5,490 bases of DNA from DSOS01 sp035286585. GTDB lineage: Bacteria > Chloroflexota > Anaerolineae > Anaerolineales > UBA4823. The stretch spans positions 1 to 5,490 of the forward strand of contig DATEDC010000238.1 in NCBI GenBank assembly GCA_035286585.1. The letters run 5' to 3'. Each line of letters starts with the position of its first letter. Position 1 is the first letter of the stretch. Positions 5,397 through 5,490 of this stretch are shown here, in pieces. The notes beneath the pieces were generated by a model. It was given only the letters and a program-made list of their open reading frames with translations, had not been told where the DNA came from and made no database searches. The position numbers were made by a program, and so were the translations under genes.

Positions 5397-5490
5397 TGGG
5401 GGAAAAAGAACTTAACGCAAGGTCGCAGGGGGAGAAGTGTCAAGTGCCACGAGTCAAGTGTCATGTGCCACGTGTCAAGTGCCAAGTGTT
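5397..5490 (+). repeat. Composite repeat, right copy; continues past window edge
   Basis: It has the same order of parts as the copy after the subtilase gene: GATG..AAAGAAC..AACGCA lead-in, a short GCAGGGGG block, then AGAAGTGTCAAGTGCCACG (5433-5451) and GTGTCAAGTGCCAAGTGTT (5472-5490). The AACGCAGAGACGC part is shorter than in the left copy, and the spacer between the two 19-mers is 20 nt instead of 14. Similarity to the left copy starts at or within the recombinase-like stop codon. Confidence 0.8.

Overview
The window is GC-rich (well above 60% by eye). All four genes read on the + strand and are separated by long intergenic stretches packed with short repeats. The murJ remnant, the subtilase ending in a short FLPLV tail, and the intergenic repeat families (CTTCGAC/CGCTCAG, AACGGATTGAGCGGAT, AACGCAGAGACGC and AAGTGTCAAGTGCC types) suggest an uncultured Chloroflexota of the Anaerolineae type. 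This assignment is an inference from remembered family features, not a database match.

Layout: (1) 1-935 is the 3' part of a lipid II flippase gene (murJ/mviN), cut by the window edge. (2) 936-1315 is non-coding and holds a 24-nt tandem array followed by a dispersed element in minus orientation. (3) 1316-1843 is a complete DJ-1/PfpI-family gene with a strong ribosome binding site. (4) 1844-2068 holds a 50-nt tandem duplication. (5) 2069-3622 encodes a secreted subtilisin-type protease of the bacillopeptidase F-like kind, with an intact catalytic triad. (6) 3623-4040 is a mosaic of repeats and hairpins ending in a convincing promoter and ribosome binding site. (7) 4041-5396 encodes a tyrosine-recombinase/integrase-like protein with a long basic, probably coiled-coil C-terminal tail. 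(8) 5397-5490 carries a second copy of the composite repeat that follows the protease gene.

The genes do not look like one pathway or operon: the gaps are 200-420 nt and each is filled by repeats. murJ is cell-wall housekeeping, the PfpI-like protein is probably a stress or protein-quality enzyme, and the subtilase is exported. The recombinase-like gene is compositionally different from its neighbours.

The most notable point is that this recombinase keeps the catalytic Arg, Lys and His-x-x-Arg, yet has Cys where the nucleophilic Tyr should be and Arg where the second conserved His should be. The spacing matches XerD exactly, so this is not an alignment slip. The gene is bracketed by two same-orientation copies of a two-part repeat. 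A catalytically altered, possibly domesticated recombinase sitting inside repetitive intergenic DNA is the best candidate here for something undescribed.
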